Part shown: piece by piece, positions 1 to 6,750 of the stretch | Position numbering within the stretch: position 1 is the stretch's first letter | How the letters are laid out: each line of letters begins with the position of its first letter | DNA from: Alphaproteobacteria bacterium | GTDB lineage: Bacteria > Pseudomonadota > Alphaproteobacteria > UBA6615 | NCBI GenBank assembly: GCA_013003285.1 | Contig: JABDJY010000442.1 | Location: 1 to 14,938, forward strand | DNA: 14,938 nucleotides | Direction of reading: 5' to 3' | Notes under the pieces: generated by a model | Seen by the model: only the letters and a program-made list of their open reading frames with translations | The model's database searches: none | Told to the model about the DNA's origin: nothing | Position numbers and translations under genes: made by a program

Positions 1-156
1 GACCAAAATAGCTTCGCCGAGGCTGGCGCTATGGCGCGCAAGATCGACGCCATGTCGGACGCCTATGTCACAACCGCATACCGCCAGCGTTTGGCGGGCG
101 TACTTGTCGAGCGGGCGCTGGCACAAGCCGCCGCCCGCGCCGTTGGGGAGGGCTGA
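1..156 (+). CDS. FAD-binding (medium) subunit of a molybdenum hydroxylase, 3' end only
   Basis: Only the last 51 codons are inside the window, in frame from base 1 to TGA at 154-156. The visible residues (AYVTTAYRQRLAGVLVERAL near the end) resemble the extreme C-terminus of CoxM/XdhB-type flavoproteins, where a segment of the form YRxxLAxVLxxRAL closes the C-terminal domain. In this family the subunit binds FAD and passes electrons from the [2Fe-2S] subunit to the final acceptor. The call rests on this short match plus position: it lies 3 bases upstream of the iron-sulfur subunit, giving the medium-small-large order typical of CO dehydrogenase-like operons. The FAD-binding motifs would lie upstream of the window and were not seen. 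Confidence 0.75.
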   Translation, partial: DQNSFAEAGAMARKIDAMSDAYVTTAYRQRLAGVLVERALAQAAARAVGEG

Positions 157-159
157 TCC

Positions 160-645
160 ATGGCCGACACCAGGGAAATTACCGTCACCATCAATGGCCA
201 GGCCGAAACCCGCGCGGTGGAAACCCGCACCAATCTGGCCGATTTTCTGCGCCACGAGGTGGAGCTGACTGGCACCCATGTGGGCTGCGAGCACGGTGTG
301 TGCGGCGCGTGTACTGTGCTGGTCGATGGCGACGCGGTGCGCTCCTGCCTGATGCTAGCGGTGCAGGCCGACGGCCATGAGGTCACCTCGATCGAGGGCC
401 TTGCCGCCGATGACGGCACGCTGCATCCGGTACAGGATGCGTTCTGGAAGAATCACGGCCTGCAGTGCGGGTTTTGTACGCCGGGTATGGTGATTTCGAT
501 CGCCGCATTCCTCAAAGACAATCCCGACCCTACCGAAGAAGAAGTGCGGTCGGCGATCTCGGGCAATATCTGCCGCTGTACCGGCTATCAGGGCATCGTC
601 GCGGCGGCGCTTGAGGCGGCAAAGACAATGCGGCAGGAGGGCTAA
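160..645 (+). CDS. [2Fe-2S] small subunit of a CO/xanthine dehydrogenase-type molybdenum hydroxylase
   Basis: 161 aa, the usual length for CoxS/XdhC-type iron-sulfur subunits. The N-terminal ferredoxin-like domain carries one cluster at C43, C48, C51 and C63 (CEHGVCGAC context). The C-terminal four-helix domain carries the second at C103, C106, C138 and C140 (CGFCTPGM and CRCTGY). All eight ligands are present. The protein relays electrons from the Mo-pterin site of the large subunit to FAD in the medium subunit; it has no signal peptide and should be cytoplasmic. ATG at 160 follows a GGGAGG ribosome binding site (146-151) inside the end of the upstream gene, and the next gene begins 3 bases after its stop, so the three subunits are almost certainly co-transcribed. 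The substrate cannot be told from this subunit. Confidence 0.95.
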   Translation: MADTREITVTINGQAETRAVETRTNLADFLRHEVELTGTHVGCEHGVCGACTVLVDGDAVRSCLMLAVQADGHEVTSIEGLAADDGTLHPVQDAFWKNHGLQCGFCTPGMVISIAAFLKDNPDPTEEEVRSAISGNICRCTGYQGIVAAALEAAKTMRQEG

Positions 646-648
646 TCG

Positions 649-2988
649 ATGGTTCGCTACACAGGCGCAGAAGTCCAACGCATGGAAGACCCGCGGCTTT
701 TGACCGGCCACGGACGCTATGTCGACGATATCCACGTGCACGGCATGCTCCACGCCGCCTTTCTGCGCTCGAGCCATGCGCATGCGCGCATCCGGTCCAT
801 CGATACCAGCGCTGCGCAGGCGCTGGCGGGCGTCCACGGGGTGTTCACCCAGGCCGACTTGGCGGTTCCAGACACCGCACAGGCGATGAACCAGCTCTAC
901 CCGGCGCCGGTTATCCATCAGGACATCACCCAGCACCCGATGGCCACCGACGAGGTCTGTTATGTTGGCCAGACGGTGGCGCTGGTCGCCGCCGACAGCC
1001 GCGCCATCGCAGAAGATGCACTGGCACTGATCAATGTCGACTACGAGCCGCTGCCGGCGGTGGTCGACTGCCGCACCGCCCAGGCCGATGATGCGCCGTT
1101 GGCCCATATCGGGTCTGACAATAATCTGGCCGGGCAGTTGAAATCGGCGTTCGGCGATATCGACGACGCGTTCGCCAAGGCCGATCATGTTTTCGCTGCC
1201 AGTTTCATGCAACATCGTGGCGGTTGTCACTCGATGGAAACCCGCGGTGTGCTCGCAGTCGATAATCCCCACGAGGACGGCTTGACCATCTGGTCGTCGA
1301 CCCAATGCCCCTATTTGGTGCGCCGGGCGCTGGCGAACCATCTCGGCGAACCGGAAGACCGGGTGCGCATCATCGCCCCCGATGTCGGCGGTGGATTCGG
1401 ACCCAAGGCCGGATTCTATGCCGAAGAGATCGTCATTCCGGTGGTGGCGCGCCAACTCGGCAGGCCGCTGAAATGGATCGAGGACCGGCGCGAACATTTC
1501 ACCGCGACCACGGGCCAGCGCGATCAGCATTGGGATCTCGAAGTCGCCTGCGACAAGGACGGTAGAATGCTCGGCCTGCGCGGCACGGTCACCCATGAGA
1601 ACGGCGCCTACATGCCTTATGGTGCGTTGCTGCCGTTCACATCCGTCACACCGTTGCCCGGCTCCTATGCCATTCCGGCGCTCGATGTGACGTTGAATTT
1701 CGTCTTTACCAACACCACGCCCACCACCCCGGTGCGCGGCGCTGGCCGGCCGTACGGTATTTACGCGGTCGAGCGCATGGTGGAGACCATTGCGCGCGAA
1801 CTCGGCCTTGATCCCGCTGAAGTACGCCGGCGCAATTTCGTGCGCGCCGATCAAATGCCGTACGAGACCGGCGCCAAACTGCGCGACGGCATGCCGGTGC
1901 GCTACGATAGCGGCGACTATCATGCGTGCCAGGATAAGGCGCTGGAATTGGCCGATTACACCGGCTTCAAGGCCCGCCAGGAAGCGGCGCGGGCGCAAGG
2001 CCGCTATCTCGGCATTGGCGTGTCGGCCTGTATCGAAGATACCGGCGTCGGTCCCTATGAGGGCACCACGGTGCGCATCGAACCGTCGGGCAAAATCATG
2101 GTACGCACCGGCGCGGCCAGCCAGGGTCAAGGCCATCATACGATGATCGCCCAGATCGTCTCCGATCAGCTGGGCGTGCGGCCCGACGATGTGCTGTTCG
2201 AAGCCGCCGACACCGGCAAGTTTCCCCAAGGCGTCGGGACCATCGGCAGCCGGGTGACCGCCAATGTCGGCCCGTCCTCGTTTGACGCGTCGAACCAGGT
2301 ACGCGAAACAGTGCTTAAACTGGCGGCTGAAACCCTCGAAGCCTCCGAGCAGGATCTGGAATTGGAGGACGGCGAGGTGCGGGTCACCGGCGCGCCCGAT
2401 GTCAAAGTGACCCTGGGCGAATTGGCGTTAAAATTGGCGCCCATGTCGGGCGGCAAAATACCGGCCGGATTTTCACCCTCGCTCGAAGCGACATCCTATC
2501 TGGGCTCGTCGGGCAGTCCGGTCGCCAGCGGTTCCAACGTCGCCGAGGTCGAGGTCGATATCGGCACCGGCGAAGTGCGTGTGCTGCGTTATTCGGTGGC
2601 CCATGATTGCGGCACCATGATCAACCCGATGATGGTCGACGGCCAGATTATCGGCGGCGTGGTGCATGGCATCGGCAACGCCTTGTTCGAGCGCATGATC
2701 TATGACGATCAGGGTCAGCCGCTGACCACCAATTACGGCGAATATCTGCTGCCGCTGGCGAGCGAGATGCCCCATATCGATATCGTCCATCAGGAATCGC
2801 CGTCGCCGCTCAACCCGCTCGGGGTCAAGGGCGCGGGCGAGGGCGGCACCATCCCGGCCGCCCCGGCGATTGTCGCGGCAATCGAAAACGCGCTGGTCGA
2901 TTTCGGCGTGGTGATCGACTATTACCCGGTCGACCCGCAATATCTCACTGGCCTGATCGACGCGGCACAGGCGCAGGCGGCGGAGTAG
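649..2988 (+). CDS. Molybdopterin-binding large subunit of a xanthine dehydrogenase/CO dehydrogenase-family hydroxylase (not form I CODH)
   Basis: 779 aa, full length for CoxL-like subunits. The N-terminal a/b-hammerhead domain is followed by Mo-pterin-binding segments: GGGFGPK (247-253), the QGQGH loop (492-496) and the C-terminal GAGEGG, whose E731 matches the catalytic base of the family. Form I CO dehydrogenases have AYXCSFR in the active-site loop, with the Cys that bridges Mo and Cu. Here the loop reads PVRGAGRP (361-368): there is no Cys, and it is nearer the RGAGR form of 'form II' and other hydroxylases. CO oxidation is therefore not supported, and the substrate is more likely an aldehyde, N-heterocycle or other hydroxylatable compound. 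ATG at 649 follows GCAGGAGG. A short dyad overlaps the stop codon. No cofactor-insertion genes (coxD/E/F type) follow; the next gene is convergent. Confidence 0.93.
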   Translation: MVRYTGAEVQRMEDPRLLTGHGRYVDDIHVHGMLHAAFLRSSHAHARIRSIDTSAAQALAGVHGVFTQADLAVPDTAQAMNQLYPAPVIHQDITQHPMATDEVCYVGQTVALVAADSRAIAEDALALINVDYEPLPAVVDCRTAQADDAPLAHIGSDNNLAGQLKSAFGDIDDAFAKADHVFAASFMQHRGGCHSMETRGVLAVDNPHEDGLTIWSSTQCPYLVRRALANHLGEPEDRVRIIAPDVGGGFGPKAGFYAEEIVIPVVARQLGRPLKWIEDRREHFTATTGQRDQHWDLEVACDKDGRMLGLRGTVTHENGAYMPYGALLPFTSVTPLPGSYAIPALDVTLNFVFTNTTPTTPVRGAGRPYGIYAVERMVETIARELGLDPAEVRRRNFVRADQMPYETGAKLRDGMPVRYDSGDYHACQDKALELADYTGFKARQEAARAQGRYLGIGVSACIEDTGVGPYEGTTVRIEPSGKIMVRTGAASQGQGHHTMIAQIVSDQLGVRPDDVLFEAADTGKFPQGVGTIGSRVTANVGPSSFDASNQVRETVLKLAAETLEASEQDLELEDGEVRVTGAPDVKVTLGELALKLAPMSGGKIPAGFSPSLEATSYLGSSGSPVASGSNVAEVEVDIGTGEVRVLRYSVAHDCGTMINPMMVDGQIIGGVVHGIGNALFERMIYDDQGQPLTTNYGEYLLPLASEMPHIDIVHQESPSPLNPLGVKGAGEGGTIPAAPAIVAAIENALVDFGVVIDYYPVDPQYLTGLIDAAQAQAAE

Positions 2989-2996
2989 AATCCGCC
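2979..2996 (+). terminator. Possible weak terminator hairpin over the large-subunit stop codon
   Basis: GGCGGA (2979-2984), a 6-base loop and TCCGCC (2991-2996) form a perfect 6-bp stem containing the TAG stop. It is followed by ACTTATTT rather than a clean T-run, so termination would be weak at best. It sits in the 21-base gap between two convergent genes, where a terminator is expected. No better candidate was seen there. Confidence 0.3.
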
Positions 2997-3009
2997 ACTT
3001 ATTTGGGGC

Positions 3010-4065
3010 CTAATCGTGGACAATCCTACCGTCGCCCGACAGCAGGATGGCGATCGGGCGGGTGCGTTCGAAATAGGACAGGATGATCATGGCGATCACT
3101 GTCAGCGGCACACATAAGAACATGCCGACAATGCCCCAGATGCTGCCCCACAGGGCCAGCGATAGGATGACCACCAGGGGGCTGATATTCAGCGAGCTGC
3201 CGGTCAGCCGGGGTTCCAGCACGTTGCCGATGAGAAACTGAATCACCCCGATGCCACCCAGCACGATGAAAAAGGGCACCGGCGTTGAAAATTGCACCAG
3301 CGCCAATAGGGCCGGGAAGATGATCCCGAGCAGCGAGCCGTCGGTGGGAATGTAGTTGAGCAGGAAAATGATGAAGCCCCAGAACTCGGCGAAATCGACG
3401 CCGACGATCTTGAGCACGCCATAGCTGATGGCGCCGGTCAGCACGCTGGTCATGGTCTTGATGGCGACATAGGTCTGAATTTGCTCCTGCATGCGGTGCA
3501 GCAGGCTTTGCATTTCTTCCCGGCGGTTTTTGTCGGGAAACAGGGCGCGCATCTTCTTGTCGAAGCCCTTCTGCTCGAACAGTAGAAACAGCACATAGAT
3601 CAAAACGATACCGAAACTGCCGGCGAAGCTGGCGGCGGCGCTTGCGAAACGCGTCGCCAGATTGCGTAGATCGATCTGTCCAAACACAGAGGCGATATCA
3701 GGCGGTTGCGAGAATCCAGCCAAGTTCGACGCCTTGGCGATCAGGATTTCGATATTCGCCTGATAGCCCGGCGCGGCGGCGCTGACATCGGCGATATTGT
3801 CGCTGATCAATTCGGCGATCAGTCCCAGACCGATCAAAACCGTGATGACGGCCAAGGTCATCGACACCCAACCCGGTAGATGGCGGGTGCCGAAAGGCAG
3901 TAGGTGGAAGCCACGGGCCAGGGCGTTCAGCAGGTACCAGATCATGATCGCCACGGCGATGGGAATGAGCAGGTCGCGGCCTTCGATGAACAGAACGACG
4001 GTGAGGGCGACAACGATTGCCGACGATGCGAACGCGGCAGTTCTTCCAGAAACTTGCTCAGGCAC
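3010..4065 (-). CDS. AI-2E transporter/PerM-family (UPF0118) integral membrane protein
   Basis: 351 aa, very hydrophobic, with about eight predicted membrane segments: roughly 14-27, 31-50, 66-88, 149-163, 203-221, 226-245, 246-276 and 296-331. Between segments 3 and 4 lies the long soluble loop typical of the family. Signature stretches near the C-terminus are FLLNYIPTDGS (234-244), GNVLEPRLTGSSLNISP (280-296) and LALWGSIWGIVGMFLCVPLT (303-322). Members are inner-membrane exporters or permeases; TqsA of E. coli affects autoinducer-2 and others act on Na+/H+ exchange or have no known substrate, so no substrate is assigned. The start is GTG at 4065: AGGGGAG (4074-4080) lies 8 bases upstream and no better ATG is nearby. 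It is a single gene, convergent with the Mo-hydroxylase operon and divergent from the CMD gene, so a functional link to either is not evident. Confidence 0.9.
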   Translation of the reverse strand: MPEQVSGRTAAFASSAIVVALTVVLFIEGRDLLIPIAVAIMIWYLLNALARGFHLLPFGTRHLPGWVSMTLAVITVLIGLGLIAELISDNIADVSAAAPGYQANIEILIAKASNLAGFSQPPDIASVFGQIDLRNLATRFASAAASFAGSFGIVLIYVLFLLFEQKGFDKKMRALFPDKNRREEMQSLLHRMQEQIQTYVAIKTMTSVLTGAISYGVLKIVGVDFAEFWGFIIFLLNYIPTDGSLLGIIFPALLALVQFSTPVPFFIVLGGIGVIQFLIGNVLEPRLTGSSLNISPLVVILSLALWGSIWGIVGMFLCVPLTVIAMIILSYFERTRPIAILLSGDGRIVHD

Positions 4066-4254
4066 GGGCGCGGCTCCCCTTATTCGTGGCTGTTAATCGC
4101 CTCTAGCATAAGTGCCGCCGATTTGGCTCTAGGGCAGTTATGGACTTGTCTTGCGTTGACGGCAGTGGCGCGAAAATGGTTTGCTGAAAGCTAATGAAGA
4201 AGGCGTGTCAGGTAACCGCCAGGCGCCACAACAATAAGACGGGGAGAACGATTT
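4066..4254. other. Divergent intergenic region with no gene
   Basis: This 189-base spacer separates the PerM-type gene (-) from the CMD-like gene (+), so it should hold promoters for both. A TTGACG box at 4156-4161 is the best -35 candidate for the + strand gene, but the sequence 17 bases downstream is a poor -10. On the minus strand TATGCT (complement of 4104-4109) could serve as a -10, without a convincing -35. GGGGAG at 4241-4246 is the ribosome binding site for the CMD gene. I saw no strong dyad operator or RNA gene. Confidence 0.4.
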
Positions 4255-4833
4255 ATGCCGACGCCATTAGAGGGTTCGCGCCTGGAGCGCATGGAAAGAG
4301 AAGATTGTCCGGCGGAACATTTGGAGGCCTGGGACGAGATTTTGCGCACCCGTGGCTTCGATATTATGCCCAACGTGTTTGCCCTGCTAGCCAATAGCCC
4401 GGGCGCCATGGCGGCGGTCACGCCGGTCGGCGCCCATGTGCGCTACAACACCGACTTCGATGATGTGCTGCGGGAGTTGGTCATCATGACCGTGGCCCAG
4501 GAATTGCGCTGCGAATATGAGTGGAAACACCATTGGCGGGTTGCTGAGCGGGCCGGCGCGACGCCGGAACAATTGGCGAAAATCGGCTCGCCGGAACTGG
4601 AAGCCGAACCGTCGCCGGTAGGTCCCGCCGTCCGCTACGCCCGTATGCTGACCCAGAACGAGCCCATCGACGACGCCATGGTCGATACGCTGAAAGCGGA
4701 TTTCGGCGTCAGCGGGTTCGTCGATCTGACCGTCATGATCGGCTATTACGGCATGCTGGCGCGGTTCATCAACACCGCCATCATTCCGGTGGAAGACAGC
4801 TACAGCGATATCAGTTTCAACAAGGTTACTTAG
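4255..4833 (+). CDS. Carboxymuconolactone decarboxylase (CMD/AhpD-like) family protein
   Basis: 192 aa. The middle of the protein carries the family helix: ELVIMTVAQELRCEYEWKHH (74-93), then WRVAERAGATPEQLAKI. AhpD-type members use C-X2-C-X3-H for peroxidase chemistry. Here C86 and H93 are kept, but the second cysteine position is E89 (CEYEWKHH), a variant seen in many CMD-family proteins that is not expected to form the CXXC disulfide. It could be a decarboxylase, a hydratase-like enzyme or a partner of the next gene; the substrate is unknown. ATG at 4255 follows GGGGAG with 8 bases spacing. The LLM oxidoreductase starts 89 bases after its stop on the same strand, and one terminator follows the pair, so co-transcription is likely. 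It lacks a signal peptide and is probably cytoplasmic. Confidence 0.85.
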   Translation: MPTPLEGSRLERMEREDCPAEHLEAWDEILRTRGFDIMPNVFALLANSPGAMAAVTPVGAHVRYNTDFDDVLRELVIMTVAQELRCEYEWKHHWRVAERAGATPEQLAKIGSPELEAEPSPVGPAVRYARMLTQNEPIDDAMVDTLKADFGVSGFVDLTVMIGYYGMLARFINTAIIPVEDSYSDISFNKVT

Positions 4834-4922
4834 CCCCGTTTGGGCTGGTGGGCGGGCGGCGCGCGCATCGATATACCAATAATCAGGCCTCGATTTAGCG
4901 AGAGCCGAGAAGGAGGAAACCC

Positions 4923-6167
4923 ATGGTAAAGGTCGTTGTCCAAATGTATCCGGTGCTTCGCGCCGATGGACCGGAGGAGCGTAAGGAACTTCGCCCGATT
5001 GGCCGTAATAAGGAGCGCTTCCAGGAGGCCATGGACGGCATGCCCGACATTCTCCAGGCGATGGATGATCTGGGGGTGTGGGGCGTCTCCTCCATCGAGC
5101 ATCATTTCCATTCCGAAGGCTACGAGGTTGGCCCGTCGATCGGGATGAACACCGGCTACTGGGCCGGCCTGACCAAAAAAGTCAGAATTGGCAGTCTCGG
5201 CTATGTCATGTCCGTCGACGATCCGATTCGCGTTGCCGAGGAAACCGCGACCCTCGATCACATCACCAAGGGGCGTTGCTTTGTCGGCTTCGCCCGAGGC
5301 TACCAGTCGCGCTGGACTAACGTGCTGGGTCAGAAGCTGGGCAGCGTCGCCACCCTGTCGGACGGGAGTTCGGACGACGAGCACAACCGCAAAATTTTCG
5401 AAGAGCAGGTCGAGATCGTGATGAAGGCGTGGACCGAAGGCACCTTCGATTACAAGAGCGATCTATGGGAGTACCCCTATCCCCATGACGAAGGCCTGGA
5501 AGGCTGGTTCATGGGTGATGTTACGAGGCAGTTGGGTGCGCCCGGCGAAATGGACGAAGAAGGCAAGCTGCGCAAGATCTGCGTTGTCCCGGCGCCCTAT
5601 ACAGAGCCCCATCCGAAGGTTTTTATTGCGAGTAATGCCAGTATCGAGACCGTCGAATATGCCGGTGCGCGCGGCTTCATACCAACCTATTTCTCCAGTA
5701 TCGGCCGTTGCGCAACCTATGGTCCGCGCTATACCGAAGTGGCCAACGAAAATGGCTTTAATTTTGTGCCGGGTCAGAACCAGGCGATCGTTCGTTGGCC
5801 CCATATTGGTGCCAGCCATGACGAGGGTGCGCAGATGGCGCTCGATTGGTCGGGCGATATCTTCCAGAACTTCTATGGCCCCTTGTTTCCCGATTGGACG
5901 TCGAAGGCGCAGGGTGTGGATAGCAAACGTCTGCTCGAGTTGATGGACGATACCGGCCTGTTCCAGTACGGCACCGTCTCGGAAGTTCGCGACTTCTATA
6001 TCGACCAGTGGAAGCAGCTGCCGGCGGAATACATCACCTTGATCTATCATTACGCCCAGACGCCGAAGGACGAGATGATCGCGCAGATGAAGATCTTCAT
6101 GGAAGAAGTGAAGCCGGCTTTGGACGAGCTAGCCGACTTCCCGGAAATGGATGAAGCCGCCGAATAG
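4923..6167 (+). CDS. LLM-class (bacterial luciferase-like) flavin-dependent oxidoreductase
   Basis: 414 aa, in the usual range for long-form luciferase-like monooxygenases. It has the family TIM-barrel pattern: an early EHHFHSEGY segment (59-67), KVRIGSLGYVMSVDDPIRVAEE (from 86) and LDHITKGRCFVGFARGY (111-127), where LDxxxxGRxxxGxxxG is characteristic. A further barrel strand with PHPKVFIASNASIETVEYA lies around 224-242. Such enzymes use reduced FMN (occasionally F420) and O2 to oxidise or cleave organic substrates, generally with a separate flavin reductase; none is encoded here. The start is firm: AGGAGG at 4911-4916 lies 6 bases before ATG. It follows the CMD-like gene and ends just before a strong intrinsic terminator. 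The substrate is not predictable from sequence. Confidence 0.9.
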   Translation: MVKVVVQMYPVLRADGPEERKELRPIGRNKERFQEAMDGMPDILQAMDDLGVWGVSSIEHHFHSEGYEVGPSIGMNTGYWAGLTKKVRIGSLGYVMSVDDPIRVAEETATLDHITKGRCFVGFARGYQSRWTNVLGQKLGSVATLSDGSSDDEHNRKIFEEQVEIVMKAWTEGTFDYKSDLWEYPYPHDEGLEGWFMGDVTRQLGAPGEMDEEGKLRKICVVPAPYTEPHPKVFIASNASIETVEYAGARGFIPTYFSSIGRCATYGPRYTEVANENGFNFVPGQNQAIVRWPHIGASHDEGAQMALDWSGDIFQNFYGPLFPDWTSKAQGVDSKRLLELMDDTGLFQYGTVSEVRDFYIDQWKQLPAEYITLIYHYAQTPKDEMIAQMKIFMEEVKPALDELADFPEMDEAAE

Positions 6168-6188
6168 AATAGGCGCGAACCGATCTTG

Positions 6189-6222
6189 ACGGGCGGTGGC
6201 CACGGTCGCCGCCCGTTTTTTT
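6189..6222 (+). terminator. Intrinsic (Rho-independent) terminator after the LLM gene
   Basis: ACGGGCGG (6189-6196) pairs perfectly with CCGCCCGT (6209-6216) across a 12-base loop. The right arm runs into seven consecutive T residues (6216-6222). It lies 22 bases after the LLM stop and ends 5 bases before the stop of the opposing merR-like gene. The reverse strand has no T-run after the stem, so it should act mainly on + strand transcription. Confidence 0.88.
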
Positions 6223-6227
6223 GGGCT

Positions 6228-6665
6228 TCAAGAGTGATGCGGATCGAGGCATAGGTTGTGAGGGTGGTCCGCAAGCGATTCCATGATACGGCAATCGGTG
6301 ACCTTGCCACCCTCACATTCGCCAATCATGCGTTCCAGTTCAGCCTTGAGACGCGTTAAGGCGTCGATGCGCCGGTCGACATCGGCGAGATGTCCGCGTG
6401 CAATGGCATCGATGGACTCGCAAGAATGATCCGGGAAATTCGCCAAATCTAGCATTTCGCGGATGTCTTTTTGCGAGAATCCGAGTTCGCGGCTGTGTCG
6501 AATAAAGCCCAGCAGCGCGAGGTGCTGTGCGCCATATAGTCGGTGGTTGCCGGACGAGCGCGGAGGCTGCGGCAGTAGACCGACCTGCTCGAAATAGCGG
6601 ATCGTCGGCACTTTGCATCCGGTTCGCCGCGCCAATTCACCAATCGGAAATTCTTCCAGGTCCAT
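6228..6665 (-). CDS. MerR-family heavy-metal-responsive regulator (ZntR/CadR/PbrR-like)
   Basis: 145 aa from the chosen ATG. The N-terminal winged helix-turn-helix matches MerR (IGELARRTGCKVPTIRYFEQ, 8-27, and SGNHRLY, 38-44), followed by a long dimerisation helix (about 82-115). The C-terminal metal-binding loop has C117 and C125 (GECEGGKVTDC), and C82 starts the dimer helix. These correspond to the Zn/Cd/Pb-binding cysteines known in ZntR and CadR; an extra C139 and HH at 143-144 follow. The expected inducer is a divalent soft metal (Zn, Cd or Pb), not Hg or Cu(I). An AGAGG ribosome site (complement of 6673-6677) is 7 bases from this ATG; a second ATG 3 bases upstream is possible. The open frame extends much further upstream, but that would run through the operator and the transporter start. 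It is divergent from a CDF-like transporter, its likely target. Confidence 0.92.
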   Translation of the reverse strand: MDLEEFPIGELARRTGCKVPTIRYFEQVGLLPQPPRSSGNHRLYGAQHLALLGFIRHSRELGFSQKDIREMLDLANFPDHSCESIDAIARGHLADVDRRIDALTRLKAELERMIGECEGGKVTDCRIMESLADHPHNLCLDPHHS

Positions 6666-6677
6666 CATTATACCTCT

Positions 6678-6707
6678 TGTACCTATAGTTACTATAGATA
6701 CTAGATT
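6678..6707 (+). promoter_or_regulatory. Probable MerR-activated promoter of the CDF-like gene
   Basis: A -35 box TTGTAC (6678-6683) and a -10 box TAGATT (6702-6707; 4 of 6 consensus bases) are separated by 18 bases filled by the dyad operator. MerR-family targets typically have stretched spacers of 18-20 bases that the metal-bound regulator untwists. The predicted transcript would start near 6714, leaving a leader of about 37 bases before the TTG start at 6751. Confidence 0.55.
6679..6701. promoter_or_regulatory. MerR-type dyad operator between merR-like and CDF-like genes
   Basis: A 23-bp imperfect palindrome: GTAxCTATAG, a TTA centre and CTATAGxTAC, with one mismatched pair. It resembles the dyads bound by CadR/PbrR/ZntR-type regulators, which lie inside an over-long promoter spacer. 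Here it sits between TTGTAC (6678-6683) and TAGATT (6702-6707) on the + strand. On the minus strand it overlaps CTGACA (complement of 6707-6712) and TATAGG (complement of 6682-6687), a weaker possible merR promoter, so one site could control both genes. The region is much more AT-rich than its surroundings. Confidence 0.75.
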
Positions 6708-6750
6708 GTCAGTATTTGGTGCAACGAAGTTTTGCGAGGACACGCTTAAT

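Noticed and set aside
355..2229. A 624-codon open frame on the minus strand across the small and large Mo-hydroxylase subunits
   Set aside because: It lies antisense to two genes with intact family motifs; its translation is Arg/His/Gly/Ala-rich with no recognisable domain, as expected for the shadow of a GC-rich gene.
649..2988. Naming the large subunit coxL (CO dehydrogenase)
   Set aside because: The active-site Cys loop AYXCSFR is absent, so the gene order alone does not support CO oxidation.
3010..4065. Calling the membrane protein an autoinducer-2 exporter
   Set aside because: Family membership is clear but substrates differ widely, and no lux-type or signalling gene is nearby.
4832..4846. 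AGCCC/GGGCT hairpin right after the CMD-like gene
   Set aside because: A 5-bp stem with no T-run; too weak for a terminator, and the LLM gene follows on the same strand.
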